From positions 2,728,001 to 2,792,000 of the forward strand of contig OY751491.1 in the NCBI GenBank assembly GCA_963565915.1: DNA of 64,000 nucleotides, in the 5' to 3' direction. Positions 21,938-32,644 of the stretch are shown piece after piece. Under the pieces are notes generated by a model. It searched no databases. It was not told where the DNA came from and worked only from the letters and a program-made list of their open reading frames with translations. This stretch comes from Entoloma clypeatum (lineage: Eukaryota; Basidiomycota; Agaricomycetes; Agaricales; Entolomataceae). Position numbers and translations under genes: made by a program. Each line of letters starts with the position of its first letter. The stretch's first letter is position 1.

Positions 21938-22239
21938 TCATTTCGACTGAATGACCATATCTTGTGTAGGCTCAGGTTGAGTTGAAGTTTCTCCACCGCC
22001 AACATGTACAGCGTCCTTTCTTTCCACCGCCAGTTGGCCATCAAATGCGTCTTTATCGAACGAATCCTTGCAACAAGCTCCACAACATCCGGCGTTTTCA
22101 TTAGAATTGCAGCAGCCGTCTGCGCCGTATCGTCCTGAGTAGTGTGTAAAAATGCCACCGTTGAGTCATTCCTCATCGCTGAAATATAATATGAGATGTA
22201 CTAGTGTTGCACCAAACCTGGAGTGTTGAAGTCCAGCAT
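21938..22239 (-). CDS. Small cysteine-rich protein (72 aa), too short for simple ORF calling
   Basis: Exons 22239-22218 (22 nt) and 22134-21938, split by an 80-nt intron, give 72 aa. The protein starts MLDFNTPGRYGADG and has a compact cysteine block (GCCN, GCCGACCKDSFDKDAFDG). It then runs into a hydrophilic tail rich in Gln, Glu and Thr ending QDMVIQSK. There is no secretion signal, and all six Cys are in adjacent pairs, which suggests metal binding or lipidation. I have an impression of similar CCxxCC small proteins in other agaricomycetes but cannot name a family. The frame is open only after splicing, and the cysteine pattern is hard to get by chance. Confidence 0.6.
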
Positions 22240-22599
22240 ATTAAGCCTACGAATTTGATTAAACATGACAAAATGGCAGAAAGAGACTCCCATACAGCAT
22301 GCACAAAGCCCCGCACCGACGTCGCCTGCTGTATCGGCCATCCGGGTCGATATAGTTGATGGGTGTTGGATTGAACAATGTCTCGGACTTCGAGATATGA
22401 GGGAGGATGAATGATCCTGAACACACGTATCATTACATCTTTTAACGACGTTTTCTTATGAGAGAGCGGGTACGGGTCAGATCCTTGTTTGATCCACTCT
22501 AGATGGGGGTTCTATTTTGTAAAAACTTTGCTGGGCGAGGGTTACTTGAGTACTATGCTGATTCCTCATTTTACTACGTAGCTACTTCAAGCGCAGGCT
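22240..22599. other. Short intergenic region
   Basis: Upstream of the 72-aa gene and downstream of the tubulin cofactor C stop, both on the minus strand. I see nothing else of note. Confidence 0.45.
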
Positions 22600-23778
22600 T
22601 CACTTCGGAAGAAACCTTTCTGTGACATGATCCAAGTTTTCCTGGCTTTTCGAGTCTATCGATGTCCATTGGGTTATTATTCGATCAGCAGCCAAAATGG
22701 ACCAATTAGGCGAAGGCGTCGGGCGGATATGAGAGAAATCCATGACGGACAGGTGCTGGCTCGACTACTCGATGTCAGTTCCTGTGTCTACGCTGCCAGG
22801 GGAAGTTTGGTACCTGAATATCTCCAGCTCGTGGCCGCAGGGAGCTTGGATAGCCAGAAAATCGTATGTCCGAGCAATGTTCTATGATGGGGTTGGATGT
22901 AAGACAGAGGTAGACATCCACGTTGCGCGACGTATGCATTCGAAACTGGGGAAATTTTAGCCCGCAGAAAGGGAAACAGTGGCGTGAGTTTCACACCTGG
23001 TGGCAGCCCAAGACCACCGTACACCGGGAAAGGTCATGAATCAAGACGCTGCCGTTAATAGGAGGGAGAAGAAGCACAGTATCGGTCAAATTCCGGATGT
23101 GCAACCCAGATATGTCCAATGGAGGATGCGATACTTTTGAATCATCCTGCGAGCCCGTAGAAGTCGAAATAAGATTGACGACGCAGTGAATGAGGTCGGA
23201 AATGGTGAGATTATGTTGGACATCTGACAAGGACAGTGAATCGGCAGTCAGATATTGATGGGACCGCGATGACAAGCTTAAATTCGCAGTGGCGTTTTGT
23301 GGGACAGGCGATTTCGTGGGCTCAAGTACTGGAAGACTGTTTCTGGAAGCATCCGTAGTGGATGCGAGCGCCGGTGCCTTTCGTTTGAACGCGAATCTAG
23401 ATTTTGGTGTCCACTTTGTTCGAAGGTCTGACAGCGTCTTTTCGATGCCTTTCAATTGCTGTTGAGATCATTTACTAGAGGGATCGCACAACAAAGAGGA
23501 AGACACACACTTCCTCATACTGCCGTTGATCATAGCTAGGCAAGGACCCAGTTGCATCGACAAGATTCTTGACGAGCTTCGCTAATTCCACTGAAAACTC
23601 CTGGAGTAGCTCCTGTGATGATGAAGGTGGTACTTGGGCGGCGGCTGCGATACGAGCTTCCAAGTCTGCTCAAGTCCTTCAGCGGGATGGTAGAGCAGTG
23701 GGGTTGATTCAAACCAGAGCGAGAAGCCTGAAACTCTCGGGCGAAGGTTTGAGAAAACGACCAGGTGGACGCTGACAT
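22600..23778 (-). CDS. Tubulin-folding cofactor C (TBCC)
   Basis: GTPase-activating component of the tubulin folding super-complex (cofactors C, D and E). Exons 23778-23715, 23665-23511, 23458-22997, 22945-22814 and 22764-22600 give 325 aa. The N-terminal part (about 1-110) is helical and spectrin-like, as in the family (LLQEFSVELAKLVKNLVDA, YEEQLKGIEKTLSDLRTKW). A Ser/Pro linker follows, then the beta-helix C-CAP/TBCC domain: LRIHNLTD-like DISGLHIRNLTD, VLLLPPINGSVLIHDLSRC, VVLGCHQFRMHTSRNVDVYL, SNPIIEHCSDIRFSGYPSSL. The Arg of QFRMH corresponds to the arginine finger. It ends with the usual WSIL-containing tail. The start lies only 76 bases from the allantoinase start on the other strand. 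Confidence 0.9.
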
Positions 23779-23854
23779 GGTGATCAGAAAGAATTTATCG
23801 TTTCAAAGCTCAAACAACCACGACGATACTCTTGCCACGCCGATCCCTCACGCA
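23779..23854. promoter_or_regulatory. 76-bp bidirectional promoter between TBCC and allantoinase
   Basis: The two predicted ATGs are head to head, 76 bases apart. An in-frame ATG at 23777 would make the allantoinase overlap the TBCC coding start; 23855 is preferred because homology begins just after it. Confidence 0.45.
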
Positions 23855-25542
23855 ATGACCACCCCAAGCAGCCACAAAACCCTGGTCTGTACAGGTCGCA
23901 ACGTTCTCCTTCCGGAAGAAACTACCTTGAGGCCGGCCACAATCAGGATCGACACATCTACTGGAAAGATCGTCGACATCACAGAAGGATACCAGGTCAA
24001 CGATAGATATGATGAGCCGAATGTCCTATGGATCGACGCAGGTGACAAGGTCGTGCTACCGGGCCTCGTGGAGTGTGTTTCTGTCATCCAAGAAGTAATA
24101 TGATCATGACAATCGCCTTGTGTCAAGCGCCCATGTGCACCTGAACGAACCTGGACGTACAGACTGGGAAGGCTTCTGGACTGGAACTAGAGCCGCGGCG
24201 TCTGGCGGCGTAACTACGGTCGTGGATATGCCCCTCAATTCTATCCCACCCACAACTACCGTCGAACACCTACGAATCAAACGGGAAGCTGCCCAAGGCC
24301 AGTGTCACGTTGATGTGGCGTTTTGGGGAGGAGTCATACCTGGAAACCAGGCTTGTTCTATTTCTCAAAGGCGCTAAACAATTACTCTCATCTCAACGGT
24401 GAATTCGCTTCAACAGAACCACCTTCGACCGCTGATCGATGCTGGAATCAAAGGTTTCAAGTGTTTCCTCATTGAGAGCGGCGTCGATGTACGTCTTTCT
24501 GACCCTTCGAAGAACGGTCTATAAAAGACTGTCCATGCACAGGAATTTCCCTGTGTGACTGAACAGGATTTGCACCTGTCCATGTCTGAGCTCCAGGTGA
24601 TCGTCCACCATGCTTACTCTATTGAAGACTAATGATACCAGTAGAACACCTCGACCGTTCTGTTGTTCCACGCCGAATTGCAAATGACCGACCCAACGTC
24701 TGCCAACGTCTGCTCTACCGACAAAACATTCCACACGCTTTATTCCACATTTCTTGATTCACGACCGGAAAAACTCGAGACAGACGCTATTTCGCTCATC
24801 ACTGCTCTTCAAACAAAATACCCGAAATTACGATGCCACATTGTCCATCTTTCTGCTGCCTCTGCTCTACCACTCATACGCGCAGCCAAAGCAGCTGGTC
24901 TAAATCTAACAGTGGAGACATGTTTCCACTACCTCTGTTTATCCACGAACGACATCCCTTCAGGCCGACCTGAATTCAAATGCTGTCCCCCAATAAGAGA
25001 ATCCACCAATCAAGATCTTCTTTGGGAGGGTCTGCAAATCGGACTGATCGATTATGTGGTGTCTGACCACAGTCCCTGTGTGGCGGAGCTCAAGAATTTT
25101 GCCGATGGTGATATTATGAATGCATGGGGAGGCATAAGCACCCTGGGACTAGGATTGAGCTTACTCTGGACCGAGGGAAGGAAACGAGGAGTAGGTGTTT
25201 CTCAAATAATAGACTGGACGAGCAGGAAAACCGCGGAACATGCTGGTCTGGGTCATTTAAAGGGCCAGTTGAAGGTTGGAATGGACGGAGATTTCATCAT
25301 CTGGGACCCTGTTACAGAGTTTACGGTCTGTCTGGCCCGCAGTTCTTCTGCGCAGAACTAACTCAGAAGATCAGGTTGCAACACATTCTCTGAACTTCAA
25401 GAACAAAGTATCTCCATACGTCGGACTGACACTGCGTGGTGAGGTGGAGAAAACATTCCTCCGTGGCTTCTTGATCTACGAGAAAGATTCTAGCGAACCG
25501 TTTGGTAACTCGGTCCCTCTTGGGCAGCTATTGTTATTGTGA
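23855..25542 (+). CDS. DAL1: Allantoinase
   Basis: Hydrolyses allantoin to allantoate in purine degradation; a cyclic amidohydrolase with a binuclear metal site. Exons 23855-24072, 24128-24350, 24417-24488, 24543-24596, 24645-25325 and 25375-25542 give 471 aa (yeast Dal1 is about 460). Metal and catalytic motifs are in place: [17 protein letters not shown] (His about 75 and 77), [18 protein letters not shown] (the carbamylated Lys region), [28 protein letters not shown], and [10 protein letters not shown] with the catalytic Asp. The intron 24351-24416 has to use a GC donor (CAG|GCTTGT) to keep IPGNQ next to HLRPLIDAG. The last acceptor is chosen so that EFT joins [11 protein letters not shown], as in other allantoinases. 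Confidence 0.92.
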
Positions 25543-25675
25543 TCGAGGCTTTCCTGGAGGAATTCTGTCGAGGTGTATTACGGACGGGACAAGGGGGTTC
25601 TTTGAAAGATTGATGGGAATGTGATTATTGTACTTGCAACGATTGAAGCGATCATGATAGCAAATTTCTTATGGT

Positions 25676-27706
25676 TCAGCGCAAACTAGACATGCCCTCT
25701 GCCAAGCTTCTAGGATCAACAACCCATATCGCAGCCCTACGATCTCCACTATTTTCTGTCCCTTTTTCTTCACTGGGAATCGCGTCTAATCGACCCGCTA
25801 TCCTGGCAAGCTTGATTTCTCTCAGTATAGCCTTGATGCTCGTCTTATTTGCCGTTAGGGTCGTCCATCCTAGCTCAGCTCCCCATAACAAGCTCTGCAC
25901 AGTGTGTGCAGTCAAACGTGGGTTTGCCCTAGTCACAATCGCCCGCTGAATCTCGGCTGCGTCATATGGCAATTGGCAATCGGTCGTAAGTTCGTCAGGG
26001 AGTGCCCGCGGATGGGGCATTGTTTCTTGTGCCAAGATATCTCCGCAAGTCTTGGCAAGAATCCTGGAAAACCGAGGAAGAGGCGAATTGATGTTTGGGT
26101 CAGGGAGTGAGGTGATATCTGGACTCGATGATGTTGGATATATGTTGATCGGGAATAATGCAAGGAATTTGGAGGGATAACGGGAGTCCTGCCAGTATGA
26201 CTCCTCCGCCTCCGCCTCTGTCAATACATGGGGGGAGATGTTCGCGACTGTCCAGAACAATGCACAGGCCCTGCGTTTCTCGCTGGGTCCCCCAATTTTC
26301 GAGATGATACGGAGGCAGCGATCCCGAGCTTCAGGGGTTGTCCAAAATTTGACTGTCATTGGGGACCCTGAGATTCTGTCACGCATCTCCTGCAAGAGTC
26401 CCCGTCCCATCTCCTGCAAAATTTGGTTTGTCAAGGCCCGCGATTGCTTTGCAATATCCTTCGGGAGGTCCTCAACTCCGTCTCCCTCGCCACGCTCTCT
26501 CTCCAGAGCACGATCGTGACCTCGACCTGCAGGTCTCAAATTGGCTTTTTTCTTGCTGATTTTTTCCTCCTTCCATTCTCGATATTGGGGCGGGGGTATG
26601 AATCTTTCATTTGCTTCCTCAACAGTGTGCGGGAGAGGCGCGTGAGAGAGGTCGGAAATGAGAGCGATAAGAACAGAGAGGTCAAGGTTGACATCAAGAG
26701 TCGGCTCGAGTGGCGGAGATGGAGGTGGAGTGGCAGAAGGCAAGCTTGAAAGGCCCGGCGCAGCTGCTTCTTGAAGCTCGGATTCGGATCGTTCTCCCAA
26801 CTCGACAGTGATTCCCATCTCTCGAAGCAAACGAACTGTCTCATCTATGCGCGGATCGGTATCGATTCCATTTTCCAGAGTCGGTGAAGGATCCAAGCGC
26901 GTCAAACGAAGGGTTACTTCAGGAATCTCGCCCACACCTTCTATGGGATTGGCCTTCGCTGCAGCAAGAAGTGTTCTTCCCATTCGAAGAACAGAGTTAT
27001 CGAACTTGGTTTGTGCGAGACTCGGACGTGCGTCGGCGGAATCCTCGTAAGATGAATCATCGGATTCCGTCAAATATGAATCAATTTCACGAAATTCCGC
27101 AAGCAGACGCGAGTTTTTAACACTAGATCAAATCAATGTGAGAGGTTGGTATTAAACTCGTGAAACTGACGTATTGACCCTGATCCAACGCCTTCCATTA
27201 TCTGCGACAACGTCTACCTTGGCCGTTGGCGGTCGCTGTGCATTTCTCTGTCGCTGCTCCACAGGTGGACCTCCCAAAGGCATGGATTTGAAGATAGCGT
27301 CCACTGGCGCCCGCGCACAAAGGACCTCATTCCACACCGCAATGAGATATGGTGCATTGGTTGATAATGGCGGCAGATTTGCACAAGATGGATCATCAAG
27401 GAACTACTGGAGAAGGCACAAGTGAACTAGATGGGCATGTGTAAACGAGGAAAGGTATCGTACCTTTTCTAGGACGTCCAGGTCTATCTTCACAGAGTCC
27501 CGAAGCTTTTTCAGACCTGCGATATGTTCGGATTGCATCCACTGTCCGTCTTCATCGCCATCTGCGCCAACATCGATAGAAGAGTCGAGAATGGGTGGTT
27601 TTTCTGCGAGAGGTTGATAATTTGAGATTGCTTCATGGATGCAATGCAGCAACGTTCGAAGCTTTCGCAGCGCTGGATGAGGACCCTCGTCTGCTGCAAC
27701 ACTCAT
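25676..27706 (-). CDS. DUF1308 family protein (human C7orf25 / UPF0415 homologue)
   Basis: Conserved eukaryotic protein whose function is not settled. Exons 27706-27464, 27403-27171 and 27122-25676 give 640 aa. The N-terminal part contains a helical segment (GLKKLRDSVKIDLDVLEKV) and the diagnostic block AKVDVVADNGRRWIRVNTVK, which matches the vertebrate proteins. After a low-complexity Pro/Glu linker, the C-terminal region (about 480-640) carries the DUF1308-type segment, ending IKLARIAGRLDAIP plus a short tail. An upstream in-frame ATG at 27763 would add 19 residues. The gene is convergent with allantoinase, 133 bases apart. Confidence 0.8.
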
Positions 27707-28080
27707 GCGGCGCCGAGAAAGTTGTCTAAGGTAAAGATGTTGATCGATTACTAAGCTACGCATTACATCTGTAAAGGAGCTGCCTATACAGCAATTGAAA
27801 CTAAGTAATCCATCCAGTAAGTGACAAGGGCCAGAATAAGGGCATAGCTCGTGAATGGGGAGAAGAACTGTTCATATGACAAGGTAACAATGATTCTGGT
27901 CCACCGGAAAGTAAGAGGGGAAAGTTATCGCTTTTGGGGATAAGTATGAACGAATGACGCAAAAATAACAATCTCGTTAGTGCGTGAAGGTCAATACGCA
28001 AGGATTCTAAATTATGCAGAAAAAGATCATCAGTTTGGAAAATACAACACACAAAGATCCGTGAAAAATAGACCACAAAA
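27707..28080. other. Intergenic region between two minus-strand genes
   Basis: About 370 bases between the start of the DUF1308 gene and the stop of the membrane-protein gene. It includes the possible 19-residue extension (to 27763). No other feature is seen. Confidence 0.45.
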
Positions 28081-30155
28081 TTAATGCATCACCGCGGTCC
28101 CCTGTGCAACGGTGGCATCAGTAGCCTCGAGCGTGAGTCCAGCTCCGAATTTGGGCGTCGTGGGCGTCTCCACCTCGAAGTCCTCGTCATCCTCCTGATC
28201 GGAATGATATCCTGGCTGCCCCATCGACTCGGGAGCAGTTGCGAAAGTTTGAACCGAGCTTGCTCTCGACTCCGGCCTGTCGAGCATGCTGGGGTATCTG
28301 TAAGACGACGGAGGCGGGGTCATGATAGGCGTATGATTTTTGGGTATTATTATCGGTTCGATTCCGATTGAGATGCCGAGTTTGGCAGGTGGTGGTTGTC
28401 TTTTGGGGGCTTCAGGTGACTCAGGCAAAGGAATTTCTGCAGGGCTTTGTACAGGTAAGGAAGATTTCAGCCCTTCATCCCTACCCGACTGAAGCTGGGG
28501 CGAGGTGTCCAGATTAGTGAGTGACGAAGATAGGCCGGTCTCCCTCGATGACGACGATGTTGACTCGGGGACCCGAGGTTCCCTGTCTGCTGGTTCGGCT
28601 TCTGGCCCAATGTTTGTCGGAGGCGAGGAAGGCAAATCCTCTACTTCCCGCTGGGAATCTACAGCACTGCTCTCAGATCGCAGCCTCGATGGCCGTGCTG
28701 ACCCCCCCGCTGACACCGGCCGTTCATCAAAGCTGGGAGGAGGTACGCTTAAATCCTGACGTGACGATGACGCGAATGCGATGGCATCAGGTCCATATGG
28801 TACGCCAAACCGACCGAATGACTCGCGAGAGGATATCAGCTTCAATTGTTCCGGAGTGGGACCTGACTTGGGGTATGTGAAATCCGTCCGCGTAAGTGTG
28901 TGCGTGAGTGGTGCCGAGATGGAATTGAGAGATATCAACGACGGGGAGGTAAGATCACCATTGTTAAGGGACTTCTGACGCGATAGCGTCCGGAGGGGAG
29001 CGAGATTGAGCAGGGAGCTGGAACCTGAAGCAGTAGGACGGTGGGATATTCGGCTTCGCGAGACTTCTCGGGTGTGACTATGGTGAGAATCCTCAGAAGA
29101 CACCATGGAAAATGCAGAATTCACGCGAATATGTGAACGCGACGCCATTGATAAGCGATTCGGAAGAGCGTTGAGCATTCTTCGGAAACTGGTGTGCCTT
29201 GGGAGCGCTGTCTCGGAAGCTGAGGATGGATATGAAAGAGTGGCCAAAGGTTCAGCAGTGTTTTCAGGTTGGTTAGCTGAGCTTCGAGTCAGTTCAACAA
29301 CTTCATAATAGCCGGGGGTTTCTCCTCTAGGATCGTCGGATGCTGGGGTACTCGGATCACCCCGCATTAAAGAGCTTGCCTCTTCGGAATCATTGAGAGT
29401 GTCCGAACTTTGCCTTGGCGCATCGTCATCTCCAACACGTTGCCGATGCTCGTCGTCTTGTTGAAGGAGAGGCATATCTACTGGTGTACTTGGCATTGAG
29501 GTGTACCGCGCTTGATCTCCAGAATCCATGGACTCTTCTGCGTCCTCGGGTAAAGATGGCATTACAACCGCTTCTGGCATTCTTGCATCCTCCATATCAT
29601 CCGTTCCTCTGCACAAACCAAGCCAGGATAAGACACCAGCGTTTACTGGGAAAGAAATGTGCAAGTACCGAAAGATGACGACCTCCTCTTCACCCGGTTC
29701 TTTGGCATAAGCAGGGAGCGAGGTAGTCGAGATTTGCGACGGCGTCCGTCTCGGCCTTCGAGTCCTTCTCGTTCGATTGGCGCCTGCGGCAGGGTTTGCG
29801 CCAGCATTGATGGAGCCCGCTAATTGCTCAGCAGTCAACTCCCTCTCAGAACCACTGCCGGGGGCTGCTCGCCGACTCTGTGTGATTTGCAATGCGATTC
29901 TCCGCCGGTAGAAGAACGCAACCACGGTCACTAATAATAATAAAATAATGATGATAATAGGGATCTATACGTCAAGTCAGCATGCATGGAGGTTGGCGTT
30001 CGTCAATGAGATGACGAGCACACCCAGATCTGATATTGTACCCCTCCGCCTGTATATTGGTCACGTCTCCATATTGCCATCCTACCCCCATGACTGGAGG
30101 TCAATGGCGCTGCAGCCGAAGGGTCGACTAGTTGGGCCATCACCACGACAAGCAT
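28081..30155 (-). CDS. Ser/Pro-rich single-pass membrane protein, unknown function
   Basis: No family recognised. Exons 30155-30024, 29964-29669 and 29608-28081 give 651 aa. A short N-terminal ectodomain (about 45 residues, ending GGVQYQIW) is followed by one strong transmembrane helix (IPIIIIILLLLVTVVAFFY) and a basic stop-transfer (RRR). The long cytoplasmic tail is low complexity: Ser, Pro, Thr, with acidic stretches near the end (SDQEDDEDFEVETPTTPKFG). This layout resembles basidiomycete mid2-like or cell-surface sensor proteins, but the ectodomain is too short to say so. Intron 29668-29609 is 60 nt, a multiple of three without a stop, so retention would insert 20 residues. The N-terminal ATG could also be at 30140. 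Confidence 0.7.
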
Positions 30156-30657
30156 GACATTGAGGTGGCGAGTGGCGGCGATACGTACAATCGCGGTCGT
30201 GGAAATCCTATTCTGTTCACTGCCAAATGAACTATAAATCATGGTGCCAGAATCGTCGTATCGTCGTAAGTCGTGAAGGGACGTCTTTGGAAGACCGCAA
30301 CTCTGTCAGGAGTGCAAACCTTGGGAGAATGTAGAAAGCAATGAATCGGCCACTCAACTACCGAACCGGACTGTCATGATGCATGACTCATTTTCTAACA
30401 CTGAAGTTCCAAACAATCTCGTACTACTACTACTTTGAAAAAGGAGCCTGAGGTCTTGGGACCGAAACTGAAGGGCCATCACATTCAAGTCAATCAACAC
30501 TTCCCCATGTTGGAGGCTGTACGGCATCTTTGGACAGCGCTTGTTTGACGCTTATTATGATGCAAACATAACCGAGCAATCCTCTACTGGCTGTGAAGGA
30601 GCGCCGACATCAATAGTTTTAGTGGTGTTGCAAGCTGGTAATTTGTAAAGCATGTGA
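30156..30657. other. Promoter region of the membrane-protein gene
   Basis: About 500 bases between two minus-strand genes. I see no exon or repeat; it should hold the hydrolase 3' UTR and the next promoter. Confidence 0.45.
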
Positions 30658-32419
30658 TTATAACTTCAGTCGGGGAGGCATGTATCGCCGACAAATGAAC
30701 GCCTGGATATCTTCCGCTGACATTTTGATGAGACAAATTCGAGCGAAAGTGAGAAAATAGATATCATACCTAGTAACTGAGGTTGCTCTTGAGGTATCTA
30801 GAGATCGCGCTGCTTAATGGAATTCAACGGCACACGATGATCGTGATGACATACTAAATGGCCCGCATTGGGTATTCGAACATTTGATGCATTCTTGGGC
30901 CGCAACCAGACCCGCTCCCTCGCCGCCCCAGGCGGCCCAAATCTCGAAGACGTCAGCTTAACGAGGAAGAGAGATAAAACATGGCAATTCTTATCGAAAC
31001 TTACTCGGCAGCTCCTGGTTTACCTGGCATGATCCAACGCAATTCAATCTGCTCATCCAGCTCCGGCAAGCGATGGTATACCTCACACCTCGTGTGACAC
31101 TCAGCAAAGACCACAGCTTCTTGTATTCCGGGCATCTTCAGTGCCACGACTACTTCGCCTGTGAGAGGGTCTTCGATAGGGTAGGTGCCACACTCGACGT
31201 ATAGTCTCAAAACTTCTGGATCCCAAACCCCGAAGAAAGGTGACGTGCGAAGAAGTTGGAGCGCTTCTTCGCTGAATGAGAGGACACCATGAATGATCAG
31301 GTCACTGGAGCACGGAGACGTATACATGCCGAGAACTCCATGTTTCACGCCGAGCTAATGCACCGAGGACCAGTTCATCCGTAGGTCGGTCATACGCTGG
31401 AAATGAGCCGCTGGGCTTGATGATAACTGGATCGATCAACAGTACTGAAGAGAATAAAGACGGAAAGGTCAACGCTGCCAGTGTCCTAGGGCCAACTCGT
31501 GGTTATGAGATACGACATGAAGAGGGTGAGAGCGCACAAAGTACACCCTCCATAAGAATGTCCGACCACAACGAGAGTCCGATGGCGAAAGGGGTTTGTT
31601 CTACGCTCCTCGGTCTCTTTGGAAGGGATGCGGTCAAGATGCTCCGGTAGAGACGATGAGGTTGCCTTGGATGGCAGAAAGTAGAGGACGAAATTGAGAA
31701 TGTCGCGTGCATTATCCGTCCAGTCAACTGTGTTCAATAGAAATGGGAAGTCAGGAAATGCGAGAGCATAGGTCTCTTACAGACACCTCCAAGGTTGCCG
31801 TTATTAATTAAACAGGCGTCGCCATGTTGAACAGATTCCCAAGTCCAAACCTCGTCAATGGCAGAAGCGACTGAAGATGTGAGGAGGTGATGCAGTGTCG
31901 GTTCCCATATCTGGATTACTTCCGGTTTATCCACACATCGAGGTAGAAATGAGAAGCACGCACTTCCTTGGGGAACCCATTGGCATGAGCGAAAAATAAG
32001 GTGATGCCATGGGCCTGACTATCGCGCAAACCCGTTCGTACGTATCTGTTCGCGCAATTCCACAAGACCTGGCAGCTTCCCCGTGGTTCTAAGGACCCCC
32101 GTAGATCTCGAAGTGTCTGCAGAGTTTTGGCTGCGTGTTGCTGTCGTTCGGCCTTGATGGAAGTCGGTGGAAGGGGGAAAGGGATAGGAACATATTCTGT
32201 CGTGCGGAGGTGTGCCGCTGGAAAGGTATGCGTCGACAATACGTATGGGGCGGCGAAAGAAGGCAGCCTGAGAGGGGAAGGGAGATCTGGCTTCTTGACG
32301 GGTTCTGGAGGCGGGAAGATGGGGAGGAGGGGTCGGGGAGAGTTGGGCGAGGACGATGGTTGGAGATGAGCATGGGGCATAAGACTATGATATGACGAAC
32401 GTAAGATAGGATCAGGCAT
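30658..32419 (-). CDS. Alpha/beta hydrolase, Lpx1-like, candidate peroxisomal
   Basis: Serine hydrolase resembling yeast Lpx1 (peroxisomal lipase). Exons 32419-31964, 31910-31787, 31727-31547, 31485-31330, 31271-31005, 30942-30855, 30797-30770, 30716-30658 give 452 aa. Motifs in order: LFFAHANGFPKEIWEPTLHH (oxyanion region), VVVGHSYGGGTLAAL (nucleophile elbow, Ser in GHSYGG), LLIDPVIIKPSGSFPAYDRP, and NASNVRIPNAGHLIPQE with the catalytic His. It ends PRLKL; LKL resembles a weak PTS1, and Lpx1 itself ends QKL. The intron 31329-31272 uses a GC donor (GCATGT), needed to join WSSR to EEALQLLR. The last three exons are easily missed because a stop follows GAAE if the 31004 intron is ignored. Confidence 0.82.
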
Positions 32420-32644
32420 GTAGTATCGCAAAGTTATGGTACTAAGTGTACAAAGTGTAGCATGCCATGGGTATCCCCTTATCATCTCCTCCTCCACATG
32501 GTCCCCGTTCGGGATGGCTATTCGGGTGCCCTGTTCACCATCAACCATACGTGTCTGGTCCCCGATCACCCCTTCCAACATCCCTTATAATGTGCTCTCC
32601 TTCGTTCAAGCAAGACGAGGCTTCCCAACAGCCCCTTCCCAAAC
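32420..32644. promoter_or_regulatory. Divergent promoter, hydrolase and S41 peptidase
   Basis: 225 bases between two head-to-head starts. TATAAT at 32586-32591 lies 55 bases before the peptidase ATG and may be its TATA element. Confidence 0.4.

Noticed and set aside
23655..23725. tRNA-like stretch with GGTAGAGCAG and a GGTTGATTCAAACC-like B box
   Set aside because: A and B boxes are too close, no acceptor stem forms, and it lies in the TBCC first intron and exon edge.
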